Part shown: positions 52,693 to 61,041 of the stretch, in pieces | Layout: each line of letters begins with the position of its first letter | Position numbering within the stretch: position 1 is the stretch's first letter | Source: Collinsella sp944321445 | GTDB lineage: Bacteria > Actinomycetota > Coriobacteriia > Coriobacteriales > Coriobacteriaceae | Assembly (NCBI RefSeq): GCF_030371825.1 | Contig: NZ_JAUDDM010000006.1 | Reading direction: 5' to 3' (one strand) | Length of the DNA: 64,000 nt | Notes under the pieces: generated by a model | Database searches by the model: none | What the model saw: only the letters and a program-made list of their open reading frames with translations | What the model was told of the DNA's origin: nothing | Program-made: the position numbers and the translations under genes

Positions 52693-53853
52693 ATGCCCAC
52701 GTTGCTCGACTATCTCGAATCCGAATTCCACACCTTCGACGAGACGCCTGTCTCTGAAGTCGATGCTGCCGTATTGTCGCAGGCCGCCATGCTCAACGGC
52801 GAGGGCATCGTCCCCAACCCTCCCGAGCTTCCCAAAGGCATTCTGGACAGGCTGTCGGCGTGGCTAGCCCCGCATGCATCGCCCGTGCGCTTCGCCGACT
52901 TCGCCCATGCCGAGCGCTTCGAGGGAATGTTCACCGGCCTGGTTGCCGCAGACATCAAGCGCTGCCTGTTCGCGCTCACGGCAAGCCCGCGCTTTCGCGA
53001 TCTTGAGGTTCGCTACTTCCAGCGCGTGTACGACGAGGTGTCGCACACGCAGTTCATGGCGACCGCCTACGTGTGGCGCGATTCGTTCGCGTTCGTATCG
53101 TTTGCCGGCACGGACATCTCGCTTGCCGGATGGCGCGAGAACCTGGACATGACATACAAGCCGCGCATCGAGGCGCAGCGCCTCGCTCGGGAGTTCCTCG
53201 AGGCGGTCGCGCCGCTCGTCCCGAGCCGAATGTTCGTCGGCGGCCATTCAAAAGGTGGCAATTTGGCACTCTATGCTGCACTAGCTTGCACCGATGATGT
53301 GCGCAACCGCGTGGAGCGCGTATGGTGCTTCGATGCGCCGGGCTTTAACACAGCCACCTTTCGCCCCCAGGATTACGCACGGCTGGGCGAGAAGGCGGCA
53401 CGCATCGTGTCGCAGGATTCCGTCATCGGTATGCTGCTCGACTGTCCCCTCGAGCCTGTCGCAGTGAAGAGCCACGCAGCGGGAATCGACCAGCACAGCA
53501 TCTTTACCTGGGAAATCGAAGGCAACAGCTTCGTTCGCGCGGACCGCCTGAGCGATATGTCGCGCGCCGTGCGCGATATCGCAGCGGAATGGCTTTCCAC
53601 CATGGACGAGGCGCAAACCGAGCGCGTGGTCGATGCCGTGTGCGCGGCAATCGTAGCCAGCGGCGCCAAAGACTTCACCGACGTGCTCGCGGGCGGCCAG
53701 CAGTCGTGGCGCCAGCTCGTCGAGGCGTCGCAGCGCATCGATCCCGTATCGAGCGAGGTGCTGAGCAAGGCGGTCGGCGACGTCGTGAACATTGCGGTCA
53801 AGCGCGTGGGCAAAGACGTACTGGCGTCGCTTGGCCTGCAAAAAGACAGATAA
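52693..53853 (+). CDS. Mbeg1-like alpha/beta hydrolase (DUF2974)
   Basis: This 386-residue protein has an alpha/beta-hydrolase core with nucleophile Ser186 in GGHSKGGNLALY and the DUF2974 (Mbeg1-like) sequence FVSFAGTD. The C-terminal third is helical. Related proteins are uncharacterised lipase- or esterase-like enzymes that are widespread in Firmicutes and Coriobacteriia. No signal peptide is present, so it is probably cytoplasmic. ATG 52693 follows TGGAGG; longer in-frame starts would enter the tRNA-linked repeat. Confidence 0.88.
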   Translation: MPTLLDYLESEFHTFDETPVSEVDAAVLSQAAMLNGEGIVPNPPELPKGILDRLSAWLAPHASPVRFADFAHAERFEGMFTGLVAADIKRCLFALTASPRFRDLEVRYFQRVYDEVSHTQFMATAYVWRDSFAFVSFAGTDISLAGWRENLDMTYKPRIEAQRLAREFLEAVAPLVPSRMFVGGHSKGGNLALYAALACTDDVRNRVERVWCFDAPGFNTATFRPQDYARLGEKAARIVSQDSVIGMLLDCPLEPVAVKSHAAGIDQHSIFTWEIEGNSFVRADRLSDMSRAVRDIAAEWLSTMDEAQTERVVDAVCAAIVASGAKDFTDVLAGGQQSWRQLVEASQRIDPVSSEVLSKAVGDVVNIAVKRVGKDVLASLGLQKDR

Positions 53854-53966
53854 ACCTGTACTCACGGTACTTTCTCCCCATATGACGAAACTGTAAGGCG
53901 CAAACCTTCGGCTAACGGTTTGGCGTGTGCCGACTCCGGAAACAATAGGCGCTAAGGGGGTGCACG

Positions 53967-54665
53967 ATGAACGCGTTCGTCCGCATCGTAAAACGCTTGC
54001 TGCTGGTTGTATGTCTGGCGGCGGTCATCGCATGCGCAGTGACGGTGTGGGAAGGCTACAGCATGTATCGCGACGCGCTCGCGGCCCACAGTATCGAGCA
54101 GGTCGTCGAGGATGCGCGCAACCAGCCGGGCTACACGCCTGCTGACGAGCTTCCGCAGCGCTACCTCGACGCGGTGGTGGCCGTCGAGGACCACCGCTTC
54201 TACTCCCACGGAGGCATCGATCTTATCGCCATCTGCCGCGCGGCTTTCAACGACCTGCGCACCTTGAGTCTGCGCGAAGGCGGCAGCACCATCACGCAGC
54301 AGCTGGCGAAAAACCTCCTGTTCACGCAGGACAAACGCTTTACGCGCAAAATCGCCGAGGTATTTGCCGCCTTTGATTTGGAGGCCGCCTACACCAAGCG
54401 AGAGATTCTCGAGCTCTATGTGAACACGTCGTACTTCGGCGATGGCTACACGGGCATCGGCCGGGCTGCCCCGGGGCTGCTGGGCACGTCGCCCGCGCGG
54501 ATGACCGATTTCGAGTGCACGCTCATGGCGGGCATTCCCAACGCGCCGAGCGTGTTCTCGGAGGATCCCGACGCCGCCCTGGCGCGCCAGCGCGTCGTGG
54601 TGCAGCAGATGGAGAAGTACGGCTTCGATCCCGGCGACGCTGGGTCCGCGGAAGGGGGTCAATAG
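53967..54665 (+). CDS. mtgA: Monofunctional peptidoglycan transglycosylase (GT51)
   Basis: This 232-residue protein has an N-terminal membrane anchor (LLLVVCLAAVIACAVTV, about 10-27) and a GT51 glycosyltransferase domain. Catalytic Glu74 is in AVVAVEDHRFYSHGGID, followed by GGSTITQQLAKNLLF and RKIAEVFAAFDLE. It polymerises lipid II without a transpeptidase domain. It is a normal length. The last residues (GGQ) and TAG stop are inside the hairpin element at 54653-54749, so that element has defined the C-terminus. ATG 53967 follows AAGGGGG. Confidence 0.93.
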   Translation: MNAFVRIVKRLLLVVCLAAVIACAVTVWEGYSMYRDALAAHSIEQVVEDARNQPGYTPADELPQRYLDAVVAVEDHRFYSHGGIDLIAICRAAFNDLRTLSLREGGSTITQQLAKNLLFTQDKRFTRKIAEVFAAFDLEAAYTKREILELYVNTSYFGDGYTGIGRAAPGLLGTSPARMTDFECTLMAGIPNAPSVFSEDPDAALARQRVVVQQMEKYGFDPGDAGSAEGGQ

Positions 54666-54749
54666 TTTCTACTTGCCGTTTTGTTCACTAACTGGCCCGT
54701 TTTACCCGAGTTATCGAACGAAACGGCAAGTAGAAATGACAGACCCCCT
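54653..54749. repeat. Hairpin element, TTTCTACTTG family, copy 2
   Basis: It opens with AGGGGGTC and closes with GACCCCCT, with arms containing TTTCTACTTGCCGTTTTGTT. It is very close to the element at 20367-20463 over the arms, but the loop differs. The mtgA stop codon (54663-54665) lies in the left arm. Confidence 0.9.
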
Positions 54750-54858
54750 ACATTTCCGCCGGCCAAAGAGTGCCGACCTGCCTGCAGCATCGAAAATCGG
54801 GTAAGAAGCAGAACGTAGGAGGCGCTGCCCTCGGCATCGGATATGTGGAAGTGGTCGC

Positions 54859-55845
54859 ATGCATTCGTGGCATATCGAAGACGGCAAGCTTGCGCGCGGC
54901 ACAGCAACCGCGGAAACGAGCGCAGACATGCAGCTCCAGCGCATCGACGTCCTTGCGCCCGACGAGGGGCAGCATCTGCAGCGAAACCGCACCATCGACG
55001 AGATGCTCCGCCAGCTTCCGCACGCAGCGGCGCCGTTTGTCGAGCTGTACGCGGGCGGGGCGGCAGGCGTGCTCATCGTGCCGCACGACCAGGAGGAACG
55101 CAGTGCGCATGGCTCGGAAGGGCGCCTGTCGCGCACAGCGTTTGTGCTCGAGCCGAACACGCTGCATCTTATGGGCGACGTCGAGCTGTGCGAGCGCGCC
55201 CTCAGCTTCATCGAGCGCGAGGCCATTCCGGTCACGCACGCCGCGGCGGTGCTCTGCGAGCTCATGCGCTTCACGGTACGCGACCATCCGGCAGCGCTTT
55301 CGCTCGTTCGGCGCGATTTCGAGCAGCTGGAAGAGCGCCTTTTGGAGGGGCGCACGCGCGTCGATCGCGCCAAGATGATGTCCGATGTCCGCAGGTTGCT
55401 CGGGCTCGATACGTTCTACCAGGGCATGTCGGACATCGCGGCGGAGCTAGCGGAGGGCGGGGGAGGCCTGGTGTCCGACGGCGGTCGCCTGCGCTTCCGC
55501 TCGCTGGAGCGGCAGCTCGATCGCTTGGCCACGCGCCTCGAGTCGCTGCAGGACTACAGCCTGCAGCTCCACAGCCTCTATGAGGAGGGTATCGACATTC
55601 GCCAGAACAGCATTATGCAGCTTCTGACGGTTATCGCGACGATCTTCATGCCGCTTACCTTCATCACGTCGTGGTACGGTATGAACTTCCACAACATGGC
55701 AATGATCCGTGCGTCATGGGGGTATCCGCTGGTTGTCGTCGTGTGCGTGTTGCTCGCGTTCGCCGAGGTGCTGTATTTCCATCGGCGCGGCTGGCTGGGA
55801 TCCCGGAGGAAGAAGCGCACAAAGCACCGGCGCGGCAAGCGCTAA
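54859..55845 (+). CDS. corA: CorA-family divalent cation transporter
   Basis: This 328-residue protein has a large cytoplasmic domain, a long helix region (about 150-255) and two C-terminal membrane helices, with the selectivity motif YGMNF (GMN at 274-276) closing the first. It forms a pentameric magnesium or cobalt channel. A basic C-terminal tail (SRRKKRTKHRRGKR) is typical. ATG 54859 is taken as the start without a strong ribosome site. It is convergent with the C39 peptidase gene. Confidence 0.92.
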   Translation: MHSWHIEDGKLARGTATAETSADMQLQRIDVLAPDEGQHLQRNRTIDEMLRQLPHAAAPFVELYAGGAAGVLIVPHDQEERSAHGSEGRLSRTAFVLEPNTLHLMGDVELCERALSFIEREAIPVTHAAAVLCELMRFTVRDHPAALSLVRRDFEQLEERLLEGRTRVDRAKMMSDVRRLLGLDTFYQGMSDIAAELAEGGGGLVSDGGRLRFRSLERQLDRLATRLESLQDYSLQLHSLYEEGIDIRQNSIMQLLTVIATIFMPLTFITSWYGMNFHNMAMIRASWGYPLVVVVCVLLAFAEVLYFHRRGWLGSRRKKRTKHRRGKR

Positions 55846-55864
55846 CCCCCGGCGCTCCGCGATC

Positions 55865-57163
55865 CTAGGCCTCGCTGTACTCCCAAGCCATGGTGGTCTG
55901 GTTCACGACGCGCACGATGTCCCACTTGCGTGCGCTGCGTGCGGGGCTGTTGGGGTCGTAGACCTCAACGTTCGCGTATTCGTCGATGCTCTTCAAAATG
56001 ATGTAGTGCCCCAGGTCGGTAAAGTCGCCGCCCGGGCGCACGACGCAGATGACCGGGTGCCCTTGCTCAAGCGCGCTCTCGATGCTGTTGCGCGTCACGG
56101 TGATGCCCTCGCCGTAAAACCCGAAGTGCGCGGCGCCCTCCGTCATGAACGCCCACTCGGTGGCGCCGGTGGGAGCGTAGTTGTTCTCGTCGGCCCAGGC
56201 CGCCATCGACCCCGGATTCATGTCCGTGTTGCCGGTGAAATACACGTAGAGCATGGTGAGCGTCGTGGGACCGCATGCGTTGGCCGCGACGGTGCGCCCG
56301 CCGTAGGGCAGCGTCGCCCATGCGGCATCGCCTTGGTACAGGTGGGGCATCTCGCCGCGCTTCCATTCCGAGACGGGCGTCGAGACGTTGAACTCGGTGG
56401 GGCTGAGCGTGGGCAGGTCGAACAGCGTCGCTTCGTCCTGGGGCGCCGTGCCCGCCGGGGATACTGAGACGAATGAAGAGATGACGAAGAAGAGCGCGGC
56501 GACGGCGGCGCAGGGCGCGATGAGCGAAGCGGGGCTGATAGATATCGCCGAACGCTGCCCGCGCATGGAGCGTCCGCTGCGGCCACGCAGCGTGGGCATG
56601 CCCGTTGAACGCCCACGCCCATAGCGGTGCGAGTGGGGAAGCGGTTGCCCGATCACCGAGCTCGGCCCGCGCCCGAGCCGGCCCGCGCCGGAAGGGTGCC
56701 CCAGGCCGTTCATGCCGTCGCGCGTGCGCAGCGAGCTCGAAGTGGACGCCGCCGATCCGGAACGGAACGTGTTGTGCAGCTGCTGCGAGCCTCCACGGCC
56801 GCGCGCGGGCAGCTCGTAGCGGCGGCGCGGGCGGAAGAGGCTCGCGATTTTCTCGATCACCGCTGCGATGACGATGACCACGATGTTGGGCTGCTTGGGT
56901 GGGTACGAGCTGCGACGCCGGCTGCTGCGGGTGCCGCGTGTCCGCGCCGTCGTGCGGCTGTCGCCGGTCCTGCGGCTATGCGGCCGCGACGTCGAGTAGC
57001 CGTGGCGTGCGTTCATGTCGTCCGGCAGGTTCCGGACGGGTTGGCGCGTCGATACCAGGCGCACGCTTCCGCGCGTTCCCAGCGATCCCGTCGAATAGGG
57101 ACTGGAGCTTGCGCCGCGGTCGGGGAGCCGGTCATGGGGGCGCTCGGGCCCGTAATCGTTCAT
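55865..57163 (-). CDS. C39-family membrane-associated cysteine peptidase
   Basis: This 432-residue protein has a long Arg/Ser/Gly-rich disordered N-terminal region (about 1-210), a short hydrophobic segment near 93-110 (NIVVIVIAAVIEKIASLF), a membrane helix near 218-240 (LIAPCAAVAALFFVISSFV) and a C-terminal C39_2 peptidase-like domain. The expected catalytic Cys is near 297 in ANACGPTTLTMLY and His near 386 in GHYIILK. The domain should face outward. ATG 57163 follows GGGAGGGAG. It ends 19 bp from corA. Related proteins are surface peptidases of unknown target. Confidence 0.85.
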   Translation of the reverse strand: MNDYGPERPHDRLPDRGASSSPYSTGSLGTRGSVRLVSTRQPVRNLPDDMNARHGYSTSRPHSRRTGDSRTTARTRGTRSSRRRSSYPPKQPNIVVIVIAAVIEKIASLFRPRRRYELPARGRGGSQQLHNTFRSGSAASTSSSLRTRDGMNGLGHPSGAGRLGRGPSSVIGQPLPHSHRYGRGRSTGMPTLRGRSGRSMRGQRSAISISPASLIAPCAAVAALFFVISSFVSVSPAGTAPQDEATLFDLPTLSPTEFNVSTPVSEWKRGEMPHLYQGDAAWATLPYGGRTVAANACGPTTLTMLYVYFTGNTDMNPGSMAAWADENNYAPTGATEWAFMTEGAAHFGFYGEGITVTRNSIESALEQGHPVICVVRPGGDFTDLGHYIILKSIDEYANVEVYDPNSPARSARKWDIVRVVNQTTMAWEYSEA

Positions 57164-57605
57164 GCCGCTCCCTCCCATCCACATGAGGCATCAATGCAGT
57201 ATGTAACATAGTACCGCTACCAGCACACCTGCGAGAACCGGGTAGGTCTTGTATCGCCAAGCGGTTGTAACGGACAGCAGCCGGAAGCCGGCGACAAACG
57301 GCGCGCCGCACCCCCAAGCGGCCGCCCTGCGACCGCTCGTCGGAAAATCGCGTCCGTTCGTTTTCGCGTTCCTCCCCCAATCGGTTTGAGTGCGTCGCCG
57401 CGGCCCCGCGCCCGTATCGTGGATGCCGTGGAAAGCACGAAGGCTCGCGCGCAAGCCTTCGGCCAAGCGGAAAACAGCGACCTGCGCTTCGCACAAACCC
57501 GCTCAAACAAGTCGGGTGCCAGCGAAAACGGTAAGCATGTTTTCAGCAAAGAGGGGAGCGTCGGTGCGTTTCCGGCGCGAAATCGAAAATCGAAAGGAGG
57601 GCGAT
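57164..57605. other. Gene-free gap upstream of the amino-acid permease
   Basis: This 442-bp region separates divergent genes (C39 peptidase and APC permease). I see GC-rich direct fragments and no reading frame with a ribosome site, and no recognised riboswitch. It probably contains the permease promoter, but no convincing -35/-10 pair could be placed. Confidence 0.4.
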
Positions 57606-59054
57606 ATGGCGGATACGAAGGCGGTTTCCACGGCCGAGCAGGGCGGCATGAAAAAGACTCTCTCGCTGTGGAACTTCTTCACCATTGGCTTCGGCGCCAT
57701 CATCGGCACCGGCTGGGTGCTGCAGGTGGGCGACTGGATGGTCGTGGGCGGCGGCCCCGTCCCCGCGATGATCGCGTTTCTTCTGGGTGCTATCTTCCTC
57801 GTGCCCATCGGTGCGGTGTTTGGCGAGCTTACGGCAGCCATCCCCATCTCCGGCGGCATCGTCGAGTACGTCGACCGCAGCTTCGGACGTATCCCGTCCT
57901 ACATTACCGGCTGGCTCCTTGCCCTGGGCAACGGCATTCTGTGCCCGTGGGAGGCCATTGCCATCTCGACGCTCGTGTCCGATATGTTCGGCAGCCTGCC
58001 CGGCCTTGAGTGGCTGCGCGCGTTCAAGCTCTACACCATCCTGGGCGCGGACGTCTACCTCATCCCGACCGTCATCGCGCTGGGCTTCGCGGCCTACGTG
58101 ATTTACCTCAACCTGCGCGGCGCGCAGTCCGCGGCCAAGCTGCAGGCGTTCCTCACCAAGGCGCTGCTGTGCGGCATGCTGCTCGCCATGGGCATCTCGA
58201 TTGTCACCGGTTCGCCGGAGAACGCCATGCCCGTGTTCTCGCAGGTGACCAATGCGGGCGGTAGCGAGCCCGCGACCTCTGCCGGCAACCTCTTCGCCGG
58301 TATCGTTTCGGTCCTCGTGCTCACGCCGTTCTTCTACGCGGGCTTCGACACCATTCCGCAGCAGGCGGAGGAGGCGGCCGAGGGCCTCAACTGGAACAAG
58401 TTCGGCAAGATCATCTCCCTGGCGCTTCTCGCGGCCGGCGGCTTCTACATCGTGTGCATCTACTCCTTCGGCACCATCCTGCCCTGGCATGAGTTCGTCG
58501 AGAGCCCGGTTCCCGCGCTGGCGTGCCTGAAGAACATCAACATGATCCTCTACATCATCATGCTGTGCATCGCCACGCTCGGCCCCATGGGCCCCATGAA
58601 CTCCTTCTATGGCGCCACGAGCCGCATCATGCTCGCCATGGGCCGCAAGGGCCAGCTGCCCGAGCAGTTCGCCGAGGTCGATCCCAAGTCCGGCGCCCCG
58701 CGCCTGGCCTGCATGGTGCTCGCGGTCATCACGGTCATCGGCCCCTTCCTGGGCAAGAACATGCTCATCCCGCTGACCAACGTGAGTGCGCTCGCCTTCA
58801 TCTTCTCCTGCACCATGGTCGCCTTCGCCTGCCTGCGTATGCGCTACACCGAGCCCGACCTGCCGCGCCCCTACAAGGTGCCCGGTGGCAAGTTCGGCAT
58901 CGTGCTCGCCTGCCTCGCCGGCTGCATCATCATCGGTCTGCTGGTACTCCCGTTCAGCCCTGCGTCGCTGAACCTCGTCGAGTGGTCGATCGTCATCGGC
59001 TGGCTCGTCGTCGGCCTGATCCTCATGTTCGCTACCAAGGCCAAGAAGGCCTAG
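57606..59054 (+). CDS. APC-family amino acid permease
   Basis: This 482-residue protein has twelve hydrophobic segments and the APC signature GFGAIIGTGW near the N-terminus, plus ATSRIMLAMGRKGQLPEQF in the middle, like amino acid/polyamine antiporters. ATG 57606 follows AAAGGAGG at 57594-57601. An amidohydrolase gene follows after 113 bp, so imported substrate may be hydrolysed by it. The substrate is not determined; a peptide-like or acylated amino acid is possible. Confidence 0.9.
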   Translation: MADTKAVSTAEQGGMKKTLSLWNFFTIGFGAIIGTGWVLQVGDWMVVGGGPVPAMIAFLLGAIFLVPIGAVFGELTAAIPISGGIVEYVDRSFGRIPSYITGWLLALGNGILCPWEAIAISTLVSDMFGSLPGLEWLRAFKLYTILGADVYLIPTVIALGFAAYVIYLNLRGAQSAAKLQAFLTKALLCGMLLAMGISIVTGSPENAMPVFSQVTNAGGSEPATSAGNLFAGIVSVLVLTPFFYAGFDTIPQQAEEAAEGLNWNKFGKIISLALLAAGGFYIVCIYSFGTILPWHEFVESPVPALACLKNINMILYIIMLCIATLGPMGPMNSFYGATSRIMLAMGRKGQLPEQFAEVDPKSGAPRLACMVLAVITVIGPFLGKNMLIPLTNVSALAFIFSCTMVAFACLRMRYTEPDLPRPYKVPGGKFGIVLACLAGCIIIGLLVLPFSPASLNLVEWSIVIGWLVVGLILMFATKAKKA

Positions 59055-59069
59055 GAGCTGCGCGAACAC

Positions 59070-59100
59070 GACGCACTTCTCCCCTGGGGAGAAGTGCGTC
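59070..59100. repeat. 31-bp palindrome, copy 2
   Basis: Identical to 32376-32406 (GACGCACTTCTCCCC, T, complement). It lies between the permease and amidohydrolase genes. Confidence 0.95.
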
Positions 59101-59167
59101 GGAGGAGCTGGCGCGGCACGCTTGCATCTTAATGTGTCTGCAACTTCCTACATAAAGGAGGAAAACC

Positions 59168-60442
59168 ATGTCCACCAAGTACGCCATCGTTCACGGTAAG
59201 CTCGTCGACGGCCTGGGCGGCACCCCGGTCGAGAACTCGCTCGTGCTCGTCGAGGACGGCAAGATCACCTATGCCGGCGCCTACGAGGACGCCCCCGAGG
59301 GCTTCGAGGTCATCGACGCCACCGGCAAGACCGTCATGCCCGGCCTCATCGATACCCACCTGCACTTCTCGGGCAACCTGACCGACGATGACACCGACTG
59401 GGTCATGCAGCCGCTTCTGGAGAAGCAGGCCGTCGCCGTCAAGCAGGCCTACGACTGCCTGACCCACGGCCTCACCACCGTCTGCGAGATCGGCCGCTTC
59501 GGCATCCACGTCCGCGACTGCATCAACAACGGCGTCTTCAAGGGCCCGCGCGTCTACGCCACCGGCCTGGGCTTCTGCCGCACCGCCGGCCACGGTGACT
59601 CGCATCACTGCAGCCAGCTCGAGAACAAAGAGTCCCACCCCTGGGGCGATCAGGTCGACGGTCCGTGGGATCTGCGCAAGGCCGTGCGTCGTCGCCTGCG
59701 CGAGAACCCCGACGCCATCAAGATCTGGGCGACCGGCGGCGGCATCTGGCGCTGGGACTCCGGCCGCGACCAGCACTACTGCGCTGACGAGATCAAGGCC
59801 GTGATCAACGAGGCCAAGATGGTCGGCATCCCCGTGTGGAGCCACTGCTACAACTCCCACTCTGCCGCCTACGATTCGGTTCGCTTCGGCTGCGAGCAGC
59901 TCATCCACGGCTTCGACATCGACGAGCGCACCATGGACCTCATGGCCGAGAACGGCACCTTCTTCACGCCCACCATCGGCTTCCTTCCCACCTGGTACTC
60001 CACCTATCCGCCGGTCTACGTGCCCGAGATTCACGACAAGTACGAGGGCACCCTGGTCGAGAAGGAGCTCCAGCGCAACTACGACTGCCTGCGTGAGGCC
60101 AAGAAGCGCGGCGTGATCTTCACCATCGGCTCCGACTCCTTCAGCTTCGTCACCCCGTACGGCTACGTCACCATCGACGAGATGTACGACTTCGTCGACA
60201 AGGTGGGCATCTCCCCGCTCGAGACCATCACCTGCGCCACCATCAACGGCGCCAAGATGGCCCACTGCGACGACGAGACCGGCTCGCTCGAGGTTGGCAA
60301 GTGCGCCGACCTGCTCATCGTCAACGGCGACCCGGCGACGAACATCCATGACCTCACCCCCGAGAACATGGACGTCATCATGAAGGACGGCTGGATCGTC
60401 GAGTCCGGCACCTTCGGCGAGCGCAACAAGTACTCTGCGTAG
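59168..60442 (+). CDS. Metal-dependent amidohydrolase
   Basis: This 424-residue amidohydrolase-superfamily enzyme has the metal motif PGLIDTHLHF, a second metal-ligand region (HCYNSHSA, QLIHGFD) and the conserved IGSDSF aspartate. It resembles prolidase-like/imidazolonepropionase-like hydrolases of the Xaa-Pro dipeptidase (Sgx9260-type) group. ATG 59168 follows AAAGGAGG. It probably acts on the solute carried by the upstream permease. Substrate prediction from sequence alone is not reliable. Confidence 0.9.
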   Translation: MSTKYAIVHGKLVDGLGGTPVENSLVLVEDGKITYAGAYEDAPEGFEVIDATGKTVMPGLIDTHLHFSGNLTDDDTDWVMQPLLEKQAVAVKQAYDCLTHGLTTVCEIGRFGIHVRDCINNGVFKGPRVYATGLGFCRTAGHGDSHHCSQLENKESHPWGDQVDGPWDLRKAVRRRLRENPDAIKIWATGGGIWRWDSGRDQHYCADEIKAVINEAKMVGIPVWSHCYNSHSAAYDSVRFGCEQLIHGFDIDERTMDLMAENGTFFTPTIGFLPTWYSTYPPVYVPEIHDKYEGTLVEKELQRNYDCLREAKKRGVIFTIGSDSFSFVTPYGYVTIDEMYDFVDKVGISPLETITCATINGAKMAHCDDETGSLEVGKCADLLIVNGDPATNIHDLTPENMDVIMKDGWIVESGTFGERNKYSA

Positions 60443-60459
60443 CGTCAACTGACCTGACC

Positions 60460-60541
60460 GGGCCCGCCCCGGGGTTTCCACGCGCGCGTCCTCGGCCTTC
60501 GGCCTGCGGGATTGCACGCTTAGGAAGACCCCGGGGCGGGC
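60460..60541. repeat. Hairpin element, 16-bp perfect arms
   Basis: Arms 60460-60475 (GGGCCCGCCCCGGGGT) and 60526-60541 are perfectly complementary with a 50-base centre that contains a second small hairpin GGCCTTCGGCC. It lies just after the amidohydrolase stop and may act as a terminator. Confidence 0.8.
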
Positions 60542-60684
60542 CCTACCGGTTTGTTGCTGCGGGTGCTTCGGCGCCGGAGGTGACGGAGTCACGTCCAGAA
60601 CCGTGGGCGCGGGGTCTTGGTCGGAACTCAACCAAAAGTGGCGGGCCACGTTTGGTTTTTGGCGATGTATAGTGAAAACGCAAA

Positions 60685-60815
60685 GTTCGGGACGAAATTT
60701 GGGTCACGTCCGCCCACCGGCGAAATACCCGTCGAGAAAACCCCAGTTGGATCCTGCGGCGTTGTCGAGGGGTATTTCCCGTACGGTGAAAAGAGACCGA
60801 AATTTCGTCCCGAAC
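60685..60815. repeat. Three-tier stem element
   Basis: GTTCGGGACGAAATTTGGGT (60685-60704) pairs with 60796-60815 with one mismatch; CACCG (60715-60719) pairs with CGGTG (60784-60788); GAAATACCC (60722-60730) pairs with 60770-60778. The three pairings are nested, like a long RNA hairpin with internal loops. Confidence 0.85.
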
Positions 60816-60981
60816 GGATTCGGTGAACTGAAGCGGCCCGCTCTGAGCGGATTTTTATGCATTGCGCGAATCGAATGCCCAGTTGCCAGAGACTGTTTAT
60901 ACACCGACCCTCTTCTTCACCAAAAGGGGGCAGGTTACTTTTGGCTGATGGCTGACCCCCTGGTTGGGGAGGCGGGGACGC

Positions 60982-60987
60982 TATAGT
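60982..60987 (+). promoter_or_regulatory. -10 of the sensor kinase gene
   Basis: TATAGT about 55 bp before the GTG start. No strong -35 was identified. Confidence 0.5.
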
Positions 60988-61041
60988 ATGGATTCGTTTT
61001 GGGGCCGCACCGGCCCTTTTGGTGTTTGTTGAGGAGGTGCC

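Noticed and set aside
52398..52700. Minus-strand open frame in the tRNA-Leu(CAG) module
   Set aside because: Translation of the repeated tRNA 3' end and hairpins; no ribosome site.
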